DNA of 64,000 nucleotides, taken from Limnephilus marmoratus. Its lineage: Eukaryota; Arthropoda; Insecta; Trichoptera; Limnephilidae. Below the pieces are notes generated by a model. The model ran no database searches and had not been told where the DNA came from. It worked only from the letters and a program-made list of their open reading frames with translations. Location: assembly GCA_917880885.1 (NCBI GenBank), contig OU862910.1:56163285-56227284 (forward strand), read 5' to 3'. Both the position numbers and the translations under genes were made by a program. Each line of letters opens with the position of its first letter. Within the stretch, counting starts at the first letter, position 1. Of the stretch, positions 53,497-63,283 are shown in pieces.

Positions 53497-53760
53497 TTTT
53501 TTTTTTTTTACATTAACTCCACACAGGAGGCCCTGAGGAAAATAATTTCCCTCAGGGTCTATGTCATCTGGGATGCTGTGTGGAGGGTCTTTTTGAGGAG
53601 AGGAAGGAATGAACATTGGTCTTGAAGAGACCCATGTTGTAGGAAGGAGGAAACACAGAGGCCGGCAAATCATTCCACAGCCGAGCTGTTGAACACAAGA
53701 ACGAGTCGAAGAAATGACCCGTTCTCGTGTGACAAATGTCAACCGTGTACAAATGTTGGG
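53497..53760 (-). mobile_element. LINE-1 family copy E, 3' end
   Basis: The T-run at 53497-53508 and TACATTAACTCCACACAGGAGG are followed by an intact hairpin and C-terminal coding sequence. The 62-codon piece at 53564-53752 includes ARLWNDLPASVFPPSYNMGL. It ends at the junction near 53760. Confidence 0.9.
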
Positions 53761-53814
53761 CAATTTTATCGATTGATTACCGTTAGTGCTCAATCGAATT
53801 AAATAAATAAAATA

Positions 53815-53995
53815 ATTTTCGTTATATGTTTTTGGGGTGTTGTGCCGTGTTGCGCTGGGACGCTGGACACTGCAACGATGTCCGAAACGTTGGCTAAAGA
53901 AGGAGGTAGCGCAACACGGCACAACACCCCAAAAACATATAACGAAAATGCTTCTGGCCGTGAAAATCTTAAAACTTATCCAAATAAAATAATGT
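53815..53995. repeat. Penelope-derived palindrome 3
   Basis: TTTTCGTTATATGTTTTTGGGG, TGTGCCGTGTTGCGC and the exact inverse at the right (GCGCAACACGGCACAACACC, TATAACGAAAA) surround GGACACTGCAACGATGTCCG with AACGTTGGCTAAAGAAGG. It is the cleanest of the three palindromes. Confidence 0.8.
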
Positions 53996-54149
53996 TCGTA
54001 GTTACCTTTTTATAGCTTGCCAACATTATTCTTTACACGATTCCATTTTGATAATTACACTCAAATTCTGTAACATATCTATTTCGCGAGTAGGTACTGC
54101 TTAAAGCAGGTACTGTTTATTGTCTATTAATTTTTATTTTTTTATTTAA

Positions 54150-54800
54150 CTTTGTTGGTTGGCGAAACTGCAACGACACCGGAAACGTCGTTCGGGGAAA
54201 GATGGCGGCGGACATAACGTAGTTTTGTGTGCGGGAGCAGATTTTCGGGGCGATTGGGATTATGGTGTGAGTTACCAAGGCGATGTAGCCTAGAAAGTTT
54301 GTTTTTACACGTCACGTGAGTGTGTGACAACTCTAATGGCACTGTAGCCGATTTATTTTGTTCAATCCCTCGCCGGATGCCGCGAGATAGTTTTGTCCGC
54401 GTGCTGATGTCAATTTACACCAAATTCATCGGGTGATGAACTGCCCGCAAGGATTCTTTGCTGGTGAATCCTTTGGCCGATGAGGTTCCCTCATGCCGCT
54501 TGATGGGTGAGGACCTTCCGTGCTCGTTTTGTTGGGTGGATTCCCTTTACTGATGAAGCGGCTCCTAGACTCTGGTTGGACCCGCCAACATTCCTTTGTT
54601 GTTCCTTTGGGCCGGTGAGATTCCCCATGCCGCCTGATGGATGGAGGCTCATCCGAGCTTTTTGTGTTGGGAGGACTCCCTTTAACCAAGCGCCCCATGA
54701 CGTGCTGAACGGCGTTTTGGGGTTTGCTGTTTACGATTGCTGTTGAGGATTGCTCTTCACGATTGGAAGAGAATCACGACGACGGGACTTACGCGCTTTT
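54150..54800. other. GC-rich island with an imperfect ~90-bp direct repeat
   Basis: It stands out against the AT-rich surroundings. Two related blocks lie at about 54465-54560 and 54595-54690: CCGATGAGGTTCCCTCATGCC against CCGGTGAGATTCCCCATGCC, then CGCTTGATGGGTGAGG against CGCCTGATGGATGGAGG. Frames on both strands are open for 80-90 codons, but I recognise no protein. TTGTTGGTTGG at the start and AACCAACCG at the end are weakly inverted. It could be a promoter or UTR of an unseen element or gene. Confidence 0.4.
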
Positions 54801-55320
54801 AATAACCAACCGTAATTTTTGATAACTCTCTCTCTCCAAATCTGATAGATGCCAAAGGTATTTATGTTTCTTTGTTAACCTTTCTTTGATGTTATTTGCA
54901 AAGTGCAATAAAGCTTTCTTTTACATTTCACTAGAAAAATACTTTTATTCATTTATATGCATGATCTCTGATCCCTATCTCCACCATCCTGAGATGGATG
55001 TTCTTTTTGCTCTGAGAGGCTGTCAGATGACAAAGGTAGGTAACCTACATAAAATAATATTACAACTCATAAATAATTTTAGTTCATTGGACGTGAAAAC
55101 TTTAAGGCAGAAATAATTCAAGCAGGAAAAACTATCGCACATCATCACAGACAGCAGAAATTAGTATGTTTAATGTACATTAGTTTAGTTTTTTTAAAAC
55201 ACATTTTTTATGTTGAATAATACTCGTAATTGAAAGGCATGGAACCAACAATTTAGCTTCAAGACTTTTTAAAAGTTTTTTTAAATATTTTTAAAGTATA
55301 AATATTTTTTTAAATATGAT
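54800..55320. other. Nothing assigned
   Basis: AT-rich. The frame at 54886-55116 has no recognised family. Confidence 0.3.
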
Positions 55321-55329
55321 TACATACAA

Positions 55330-55482
55330 GAGTTCGTACTTCTTCCAACTGCTTGGAGCCAGATGTACTATGGCATCTTCAATTGAGGTATGTTTATGAG
55401 GCTGAAGGAAATGGGGAGGGGAAGGAGATGAAACGAGAAAGGTGGGGTAGTGCCTGGATATTCAAACCACGGCTGAAGTCAT
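55330..55482 (-). mobile_element. SINE2 copy L, 3' part
   Basis: TCGTACTTCTTCCAACTGCTTGGAGCC to ACGGCTGAAGTCATTTCAAGC is the tail-side half of a diverged SINE2. It is cut by the start of the next one. Confidence 0.7.
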
Positions 55483-56308
55483 TTCAAGCAACTGTTCCCA
55501 ACCGTCTAGGGCAGAGGTTCCCAAACTTTTTTTTCTTGTAGACCCCTTTCAAAATTTTACTGGCTTCGGTGGACCCCCTGCTGCTACGTTTCTACCATAT
55601 TCCTAAAACTTGTCAAAAAATGTAAAGATTAAATTCGGAGTGGTATAAATAAAAAGAAAAAAAGAATATTTTCTTGTGTTCGATTTATTAAAATAATATG
55701 ATTACAGACTTGATATAATTATATATCGAATTTGCAAGTTTTTACAAGTAAAGGTCACTGACCTTCTTAAAATATGCTACTCAAAAAAATAAGGGAGGTT
55801 AAGTAATAAACAGGCTATCTGAATCCATAAGCCGGCCTAAAAAAAAAGCAAAAAATTTGCAAAGTTATTTTTTCGGGCTATCTGTTAGGATTGCACGTTA
55901 ACCGTAGTAGCCCAGGCAACGAAGGAAAAATAGGGGAAATAATTCATGTAGAAGCCAATTTTGGCACAGTTGTAGGGGAAGGTGTCCTTAACAAAATACT
56001 AAAAGTACTGGGGGGTGGGGGTGGAGCTAAGGGGGAGGGGGGGGGGTTTAAAGGTCCCTTTTTTCAGTTTTTCGTTAATAACTCAAAAACTACTGCCTCT
56101 AGCGAAAAAATGTTCAGGTACTAAATTATTTCCATAAAATTCTCTACAAAAAAGGTTCTATAAACTTTTTTGTTAGGATCAATGCTTAAGCAGATAGGGA
56201 GGGGGGAAAATGTAAAATTAAAAAAAAACTGTTTTAATTTTTAAAAATGAAATGTTTGTCGGTAAAAATCAAATGCCTCTTGTTAAAAAATCAAATAATT
56301 AATGCTTA

Positions 56309-56587
56309 GGGGTCGTCCATTAATCACGTGACTCTCGAAAGGGGGGGGGGGGTTCGGAAAAAATCACCAAATATCACCGGGGGGGGGGGGGGGTGTAATG
56401 AGATATCACGTGTATTTATTTTTCGTGATAATATTCTGAAAATTTCAAAATACTTTGTACTAAAAAAAATAAACGTGATTTTGGGGGGGGGGGGGGGTTA
56501 GTCTAAAACCTCACCACATATCACCACGGGGGGGGGGGGGGGTTAAAAAGTTGCTAAAAAAACATCACGTGATTAATGGACGACCCC
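56309..56587. mobile_element. G-run MITE in the left arm, TTA duplication
   Basis: GGGGTCGTCCATTAATCACG inverted at both ends, with TTA at 56306-56308 and 56588-56590. Four G-runs of 12-15 lie inside, each next to TCACC or TCACG. Confidence 0.85.
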
Positions 56588-56700
56588 TTAGGGATGTACC
56601 TTGAACATTAAATTTCGTCGAAATCTAAACATTCATCGTCATCAATGCTGTCTTCGACGGGGGCTCCGTTCATACATGAGCCGAGGCAGCCAATCCTGGC

Positions 56701-57321
56701 CTCACCCAAGACATTTCACCAATATTCTCTGATCCCTCAGCATCACCTGAGAATATTGAACAGGCTGGCGAGAAACTTTTTTTGGCTGTATACAAAGCGC
56801 CTGCTCATTAAGACAACCTAAGCAAACATCGGTACTCGGCATTTTTGAAAGCGTCAATGAAGCCCAAATCAGACATGGCCACTCTTCCTCCCACCAGAGG
56901 AGCTTCAAAGCAACACTCGCTCAGAATATATCTACAGGTAATTAAATCCAGTTGCATATAGTTTTAAATACTGCTTTCTTATTACAAATATTAATTTGTG
57001 ATGAATGCTTACCTTGGTCTCATTACTTTTTTACAGATACAACAGTGGCCAGGCAACCCTCTACTACCCATCCAATGGAGTTGGGTCAAGGGAGAAGATG
57101 GGATCCTTAACCCAGTTAACACGAACGACCCTGTGGCACCCATCTCCATTTTGAACACGATCTTTTGCCGATGCACGACTGGGTGTGGGATGCGCTGCGG
57201 TTGCCGCAAAGCAGGGATTGCCTGCTCCGGTGCCTGCGACTGCCTCGGCTCATGTATGAACGGAGCCCCCGTCGAAGACAGCATTGATGACGATGAATGT
57301 TTAGATTTCGACGAAATTTAA
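56701..57321 (+). pseudogene. TE-associated CXC-domain gene, 3' part with an intron
   Basis: Two exons join in phase 0. Exon 1 (readable from 56701) has GEKLFLAVYKAP, then a stop TAA at 56809-56811, then KASMKPKSDMATLPPTRGA and KQHSLRIYLQ ending at 56937. Exon 2 starts at 57037 (IQQWPGNPLLPIQWSWVKGE), continues with FCRCTTGCGMRCGCRKAGI and CSGACDCLGSC, and ends acidic (DSIDDDECLDFDE) at TAA 57319-57321. The order GE..FL..Y - LPPT..A...HSLR.Y.Q - W.G..L.P..W.W - C.C..GC...CGCRK.G..C...C matches a protein family I recall from repeat-rich arthropod and cnidarian genomes. The cysteine part resembles the TSO1/tesmin CXC zinc-binding motif. The family function is unknown. The last ~27 codons lie in the right inverted arm, and the left arm carries their mirror copy. 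Upstream exons are missing. Confidence 0.7.
56938..57036 (+). other. 99-bp spliceosomal intron, phase 0
   Basis: It begins GTAATT after CTACAG and ends in CATTACTTTTTTACAG before ATACAACAG. Removing it restores the conserved reading RIYLQ-IQQW across the joint without shifting frame. A pyrimidine tract precedes the AG. Confidence 0.8.
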
Positions 57322-57341
57322 TATTCAAGGTACATCCCTAA

Positions 57342-57606
57342 GGGGTCGTCCATTAATCACGTGATGTTTTTTTAGCAACTTTTTAACCCCCCCCCCCCCG
57401 TGGTGATATGTGGTGAGGTTTTAGACTAACCCCCCCCCAAAATCACGTGTATTTTTTTTAGTACAAAGTATTTTGAAATTTTCAGAATATTATCACGAAA
57501 AATAAATACACGTGATATCTCATTACACCCCCCCCCCGGTGATATTTGGTGATTTTTTCCAAACCCCCCCCCCCTTTCGAGAGTCACGTGATTAATGGAC
57601 GACCCC
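57342..57606. mobile_element. G-run MITE in the right arm, TAA duplication
   Basis: It is the inverted counterpart of 56309-56587, flanked by TAA at 57339-57341 and 57607-57609. Its homopolymer runs are shorter (8-13), the main difference between the arms. Confidence 0.85.
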
Positions 57607-58372
57607 TAAGCATTAATTATTTGATTTTTTCACAATAAGCATTTGATTTTTACCAACAAACATTTCATTTTTAAAAATTAAAACAGTTTTTTTTTAATTT
57701 TACATTTTCCCCCCTCCCTATCTGCTTAAGCATTGATCCTAACAAAAAAATTTATAGAACCTTTTTTGTAGAGAATTTTATGGAGATAATTTAATACCTG
57801 AACATTTTTTCGCTAGAGGCAGTAGTTTTTGAGTTATTAACGAAAAACTGAAAAAAGGGACCTTTAAACCCCCCCCTCCCCCTTAGCTCGACCCCCACCC
57901 CCCAGTACTTTTAGTATTTTGTTAAGGACACCTTCCCCTACAACTGTGCCAAAATTGGCTTCTACATGAATTATTTCCCCTATTTGGTATTTTTTGGTCT
58001 TCGTTGCCTGGGCTATAGCTGAAAATGCTTTTTTTAAGGTCTCAATGCGATAATTTTTCACCGAAATACAGCCTGCCAAAAATCCCCGAAAAATTTGGAT
58101 TTTTTTTGCTCCCTTATATTTTTTTAGAAGTATATTATCTGATTACTTTGATAGGTAAAGCCAAGCCAACATTTTAGTTCTTTACTAACGAAACCAAATT
58201 TTTTTTTTATCACGCCAACGTTGACCCCCGTCGAGTCTCTCGTGGACCCCTGGGGGTCCACCTGGACCACTTTGGGAACCACTGGTCTAGAGTCTAGAGT
58301 CTAAGGCCAGTTAGACTACGGCATCTCCAATGGTGGAAAGTTGTGAAACTGAGGATAGAGGGAAGGTGAAAA

Positions 58373-58700
58373 GGAAAATGTGGAAGGACCTGGCTCTTCA
58401 GATCTGGTCAGCAAACACAAATGTCATACCTATTCGGAAATCCAATCATTATGGGTATTAAGGAACATGGGGAAGGACCTGGCTCTTCAGATCTCGTCAT
58501 GTCGTACCTATTCGGAAATTCAACCATTATGGGTATTGAGGAAAATGGGGAAGAACCTGGCTCTTCAGATCTCGTCATATCGTACGTATTCGGAAATTCA
58601 ACCATTATGGGTATTAAGGAAAATGGGGAAGGACATGGCTCTTCAGATCTGGTCATGTCATACCTATTCGGAAATTCAACCATTATGGGTATTAAAACCC
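58373..58700 (+). repeat. 78-bp tandem repeat derived from SINE2
   Basis: Three full units and partial ones of GGAAATTCAACCATTATGGG ... GGGGAAGGACCTGGCTCTTC ... AGATCTCGTCATGTCGTACC. The AGGACCTGGCTCTTCAGATCTGGTCA part is SINE2 sequence. 78 is divisible by three, so long repetitive frames (MSYLFGNSTIMGI units) appear on both strands; they are by-products. Confidence 0.85.
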
Positions 58701-58989
58701 GGTCGCCGAGAAATTTGAATAATAGGTATTGTTCAAATTTCTCCTTTCGTATTGTTCAAATTTTTCTCCAAATTGTCGCTGTCACTACCACTCATACTCA
58801 CCCGAATACTGAACGGGACAACTGCACCTCAGGCCGATACTAACACCTAAATAAAATCGTCAAAATCGAGGTTTTGTATTAATTCCCTATTTTTCTCCTC
58901 CAAAACTGGACCGATTCTTAAGATTTTTTTATTGACAGCATTAGAAGAGAGTACTCTATTATATCTGGTCGTTTTTTTTAAATACATTG

Positions 58990-59225
58990 TCTTATTTGTA
59001 TATTGAACGTCTTTACATAGCGTTCAAACCAGGCAATTTTAACTATTTTTGGAGGTCCTAGCTCCTATAAGAAGTAACTTATACAAATAAAATAAACTTA
59101 CCGACATGCTAGTGATCGATATCTATATTACGTTAAAAATATTTGCAGCAGTATCAAAATCCAGAGAGCTAATAGAGGAATACTTTGTGTGGACAAAACG
59201 GGGAACGGTTACCTCTTAACCAAAC
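58990..59225 (+). repeat. Dispersed repeat A, copy 3, most complete
   Basis: TATTGAACGTCTTTACATAGCG, AACCAGGCAATTTTAAC, CATGCTAGTGATCGATATC and ACTTTGTGTGGACAAAACGG follow the order seen at 11935-12660. Confidence 0.7.
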
Positions 59226-59432
59226 CTCCTCAGATATTGATGTAGGTATTTGGCGTCGGGGAGGAGAGATTCAAAAGGGAAATTCTTTTGATTATTGAAA
59301 GAGTCTCTCCAAGCCGACGAATTATCACTACTGCCTGAGATTTTTATTTTGAAATTGCTATATTTCTTTAAATTTCTTTATGTATGAATATTGGTAAATA
59401 TTGTTTTTTAAATATTTATATGGCGTTATTTT

Positions 59433-60153
59433 TTTTTTACATATTAACTTCACACAGGAGGCCCTGAGGAAAATAATTTCCCTCAGGGCCTATGTCATCT
59501 TTGAAGATGCTGTGTTGAGGGTATATTTTGAGGAAAGGAAGAAGTGAACGTGGGTCTTGAAGACACCCATATTGTAGGAAGGAGGAAACACACAGGCCGG
59601 CAAATCGTTCCACAGCTGAGCCGTTCAACTCAAGAACGAGTCATAGAAACGACCAGTTCTCATGTGACTAATGTCAACCATGTACAAAAGTTGGGCGCGT
59701 GTTTGTCGTGTTTCCCGACTATGCACCAGTGCTGAGGGGATTAATGACGCTACTTCCTCGGAGCATCTTCCATTGAAATACCGGTAAAACAAGGACAGCA
59801 TTCCCACCTTACGCCTGTGCTCTAAAGATTGCAGTACGTCTGTTAAAATGGGAGAATCTATTAAACGGACCGCCCGTTTCTGCACAGAGTCAAGGATTTT
59901 TTTAAGGTATGTTGGAGCTCCAGAGCAGAGGTGGCTGCCAAATTCAACCCGATTTGTACAGGGTTAGCAGTTGTGTATCTACTATTAAAGTATCTGCGGG
60001 CCCTGTACAGTACACCCAGTTTCTGAGATGCTAACCTAACTCTGGTTTCGATGGAGCCCCCGTACCTACCTGAGATGGTCACTTAGAGTTACACCAAGCA
60101 TATCGAAGGAGGTCCTGTTCGGAAGATTGCTTCCGTTGAAGGAGACTAGATTA
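59433..60153 (-). mobile_element. LINE-1 family copy F, 3' fragment
   Basis: The T-run at ~59431 and TTAACTTCACACAGGAGGCCC begin the 3' end. The hairpin is intact. Coding pieces: 59625-59885 (QKRAVRLIDSPILTDVLQSL) and 59861-60082 (RLASQKLGVLYRARRYF). Frameshifts and a small deletion near 59950 break the frame. It is 5'-truncated at GACTAGATTAG (60153). Confidence 0.9.
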
Positions 60154-60239
60154 GATACACATAATAAATTAAAATTTGAAATTGTGTAAGGAATTAATGA
60201 AAAATGATTATTATTATTATTATTATTAATATCCGCAAC

Positions 60240-60704
60240 CCAATCCAACAGTATTAGGTAATAGCCTTGCGTCTGACGTACACACTCAATTCACAAATAG
60301 ATACAAACGGAAATGCTGCCATCAATATTATTAATTCGCCAAAAAAGCTACTTTTGTAATACGGTTTCTAATTCAAGAATTTGTCAAAGGATGGCGCCAC
60401 TTACGTTAGCAGGTCGCATGAGGACGTGGTATAAGTTCTACGGATTTGTAAAATTTGAGTGTCTCGGTTACATTATCCCGGTGACTAGCTGTCACTGGAT
60501 CACAGTGGAACCGAGGAACCGGATATTTTTGGAACCAGTTCCTACCGAATTTATAAAATAGTCACCAACAATCAAACTGTCATAGCTATTCAGCTGAAGC
60601 TGAAGCTAGCAGGATCTACTATGGCCTAGCAGCAAAAACCTGCGGAGCGGTTTTTTAACTGTTAGTCCATAGTATTATGTGAAAAAAAAAAACAAATTGT
60701 AAAA
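60240..60704. other. Nothing assigned; (ATT)n just upstream
   Basis: (ATT)n occurs at ~60206-60228. The 82-codon frame at 60313-60561 has no recognised family. Confidence 0.3.
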
Positions 60705-60795
60705 TAATGTTTACCTTCTTCGGGTTTCGAACTCGTATCCTCTGAAGCGAAGCTTACTTCTTACCGCTGCCAGCTTACCACAAAGGTCGTCATAA
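60705..60795 (-). mobile_element. tRNA-like segment, possible SINE head
   Basis: On minus, GACGACCTTTGTGGTAAGCTGG (with GGCAGCGGTAAG, A-box-like) and CGAGTTCGAAACCCG (B-box-like, 60722-60736) are spaced as in tRNA genes. The folding is imperfect and no SINE body was identified. Confidence 0.4.
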
Positions 60796-61199
60796 TTTTG
60801 GACTTTAAAAAATTTCTGACGCAAATACTAGGAATTATTGCGTTGTCGGTCAATGACTCAAGTTCCTTTATAGTTTTGACTACGGAAATCAGAATATGAG
60901 TTCGCGGTTTTGAGGCAAGTAGATAGGTAATGTCCGGGATTTTGGCTTTGAAATATGGTTGAATTAAACCGGTACATACATATTTGATAATTTCCGGTAT
61001 TTAAAACAGGGATATATTCCAACTGATGTAATACTGATGAACAGGAGAACAATGAACTCACGATAATAACAATAATAATTTAGAATTTGTGACCTTTTTA
61101 AATACATGGGCAGTACTTTAGCGTATTGATTGCTTTTCATATCTTCAATAATATTTAATAACACCACAATAAACCATAATATATAAATACCCATTATTC
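60796..61199. other. Nothing assigned
   Basis: No feature recognised. Confidence 0.35.
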
Positions 61200-61657
61200 A
61201 ATTTGGGAGGCGGGTATGGGAACCGCCCCCCGGGAACCATTTATTAGATTACCAACATCTCTGCCATAGTTCACTCCAAGTGGTTCGCTACGTTTGGTGA
61301 TTTAGCAGGGGTGCCCGGATTCATGGGGTTCCGGATCATGGCGGCGGATGCCTCTGCCCACCAACTGCGTGGCAGGCCGGATCGGGAGAGACTGTTTGAG
61401 GAAGACCTATAGATCTCTCCAGCAGGACTCTCCTGAACATCACCTTACTCACGGTGGGAGGGGTTGACTCATACGTCCATCACTCCTGGACACACTGACC
61501 CCCCAGATTCCTACCCACCCCTCATACATTTTTCCTTCCCACTACTTGTCCTTCCTATCCCTAAAAAACCTCTCCACACAGCATCCCCAAAGATGACATA
61601 GGCCCTGATGGGGATTTATTTTCCTCAGGGCCTCTTGTGTGGAGCTGATATAAAAAA
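61200..61657 (+). mobile_element. SINE1 copy 14, full length
   Basis: It starts AATTTGGGAGGCGGGTATGG and ends GGAGCTGATATAAAAAA with an almost complete hairpin. A good reference copy. Confidence 0.9.
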
Positions 61658-61967
61658 GGAAATATCATTAAACGTAGGTACTTTTAATTTAAAAAGATGG
61701 GACCGATAAGCACAAATTACGTCTGACAAGAAGTAATCAAATGTATGTTAATGATCCTAAGGTAAAAATTATTTCAGCTTCAGAAAACCAACAATTGTAA
61801 TAACCCGTGATTTTTCATAGTGCTAGTAATATCTGTAAACTGTTTCTCAGTGTAACCTATGTCTACTGTTGAAAATAATGCTTCATTTTAAGTTTCCATA
61901 ATATTAACAAATAAATAACCACTTGACAAATTTATGGTCAACTTACCAGTTTTTTAATTTTTTTATA

Positions 61968-62371
61968 TGAATACCGCACCAGAGTCCCAACTGCTCCCGT
62001 CTGAAGCCAGTGAGACTATGGCATCCCCAATTGGGGTTTGTTGTGAGGCGGAAGGTAGTGGGGAGGGGAAGGAAATAGGGAAGACGAAGGTGGGGGAAGT
62101 ACCTGGCTATTCAGATCTGGTCACCAAACACGGCTAAAGACATTTCAAGCAACATTTCAATTCTGAATGGTGGTCTTACACCAGGACGATACTGAGAGTA
62201 TTTTCCACTCTGGAACGTGCTGCAAATATACTATATATTGTTTTAAATTATTTAATTATAAAATAATACAAATTAATCAAATAGAATTTATTTGCCACGC
62301 CGGGATTCGATCCCGCGACTTTCTGTGTGCGAGTCAAGAGCCTTATTACCGCTGGATTAAACCGGCCGTCA
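61968..62371 (-). mobile_element. SINE2 copy N, full length
   Basis: GAATACCGCACCAGAGTCCC (3' end) to GACGGCCGGTTTAATCCAGCGG (head on minus). The B box is GGGATTCGATCCC (62302-62314). Confidence 0.9.
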
Positions 62372-62435
62372 AAGTAGTAATTATTTTAATACGTTTTCTG
62401 TCGTTCTTACTTTGATTTATGTTAACTTTTTATTG

Positions 62436-62645
62436 TTGGATTACCAACACCTCTGCATTGAGTCGCCCCTATTGGTTCGCTATGCTTGGTAACTAGCACT
62501 GGTTCATGGGATAAGGTTTGTCCAGAACTTGGTGGCAGCCTGCTTCGCGGGCTGGGACCCTTTGCCGGATTCTGTAAACCATCGCTTCTGGACACGCTGA
62601 CCTCCAGAATCCTATGCCGGTTTTCTTCCCAGAACTTCTTCCCTT
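62436..62645 (+). mobile_element. SINE1 copy 15, decayed
   Basis: GGATTACCAACACCTCTGC, TTGGTTCGCTATGCTTGG, GGTTCATGGGATAAGGTTTG and CTTCTGGACACGCTGACC follow SINE1 order with large deletions and no tail. Confidence 0.7.
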
Positions 62646-62954
62646 CTATACTACTGCAAAATAATAATTACTGCAAAATAAATCTACGAAAATTATACTG
62701 GAAAAAAATTGATAAACGAAAGTCAAAGACATATAGAAAGAGTTAAATATCTTGTCTTTTATACAAATTATTTACTGGAATACTTTATTTATAATCTACA
62801 ACTTCAGTAACGACAATACATCAACTGAATTTCTGAGAAAATTTGAAAACCAGCAACAATAGCACATCCATGAGATGAGGAAAAAAAAATAATTGATGCT
62901 ATTTCTATTTTTGATACTGGAAATTCGTAGTAGAATTCCATTATATTAATATAT

Positions 62955-63240
62955 ACTAGCAGTTAAAAACCCGCTAGGCCCTGTGGGTGGCTTTTTGTTC
63001 GTCTTCACCCAGTTAGTGTTGGTGACAATTTTATAAATTCCTCTCGTTCCTCCGATCCACTGTCAACCAGTGATAGCTAGTCATCGGGACAAAGTAACCG
63101 GGACGGGCAATGACGTCATATTTAGTAAATAGCCGCGTGATACTACTAAGTACCACCGTAAATCTTTCTATATCCGAAGAAATACTACAAATTCACTAAT
63201 TCGCAGTACTTATACCTATGGGGGCACGTCCCCAGTAAAT
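62955..63240 (-). mobile_element. Possible Helitron terminus
   Basis: CTAGCAGTTAAAAACCCGC at 62955 would read GCGGGTTTTTAACTGCTAG before T on minus, which fits a Helitron 3' end. The 5' end is not found, so this is tentative. Confidence 0.3.
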
Positions 63241-63283
63241 ATGCTACTTATTTTTTTCATAATTTGAGGAACGTTTGACTTTT

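Larger units (their letters stand above)
55778..58132. mobile_element. Long-inverted-repeat element inside the hAT
   Basis: Arms 55908-56689 and 57240-58016 are near-identical inverted copies of ~780 bp around a 550-bp centre. Outside them a further ~130 bp per side is diverged. The outermost words TACTCAAAAAAATAAGGGAG and, inverted, TACTTCTAAAAAAATATAAGGGAG again resemble each other, so I place the ends there. No clear target duplication. Each arm contains a G-run MITE, and the centre plus right arm hold a broken gene. Confidence 0.7.
55512..58284. mobile_element. hAT element with a nested 2.35-kb inverted-repeat unit
   Basis: The ends are CAGAGGTTCCCAAACTTTTTT (55512) and the inverse of CAGTGGTTCCCAAAGTGG (58284). 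The 8-bp flanks GTCTAGGG (55504-55511) and GTCTAGAG (58285-58292) are a target duplication with one change. Subterminal parts contain GACCCC/GTGGACCCC words in both orientations. The hAT's own sequence is 55512-55777 and 58133-58284; no hAT transposase is visible. Confidence 0.9.
55483..58420 (-). mobile_element. SINE2 copy M, carrying the hAT element near its tail
   Basis: CAACTGTTCCCAACCGTCTAG before the hAT and GTCTAAGGCCAGTTAGACTACGG after it rejoin as the end of SINE2 (CTGCTCCC..GGAGCCAGTGAGACTATGG in other copies). The rest continues to about 58420, where it passes into a tandem repeat. Confidence 0.7.

Noticed and set aside
54150..54800. LTR of a retrotransposon
   Set aside because: TGTTGG at the start and CCAACC at the end are suggestive, but there is no second copy, no primer-binding site and no flanking duplication in the window.
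58408..58843. Repetitive frames with MSYLFGN or YDMTRSEEP units
   Set aside because: They are produced by the 78-bp tandem repeat on both strands.
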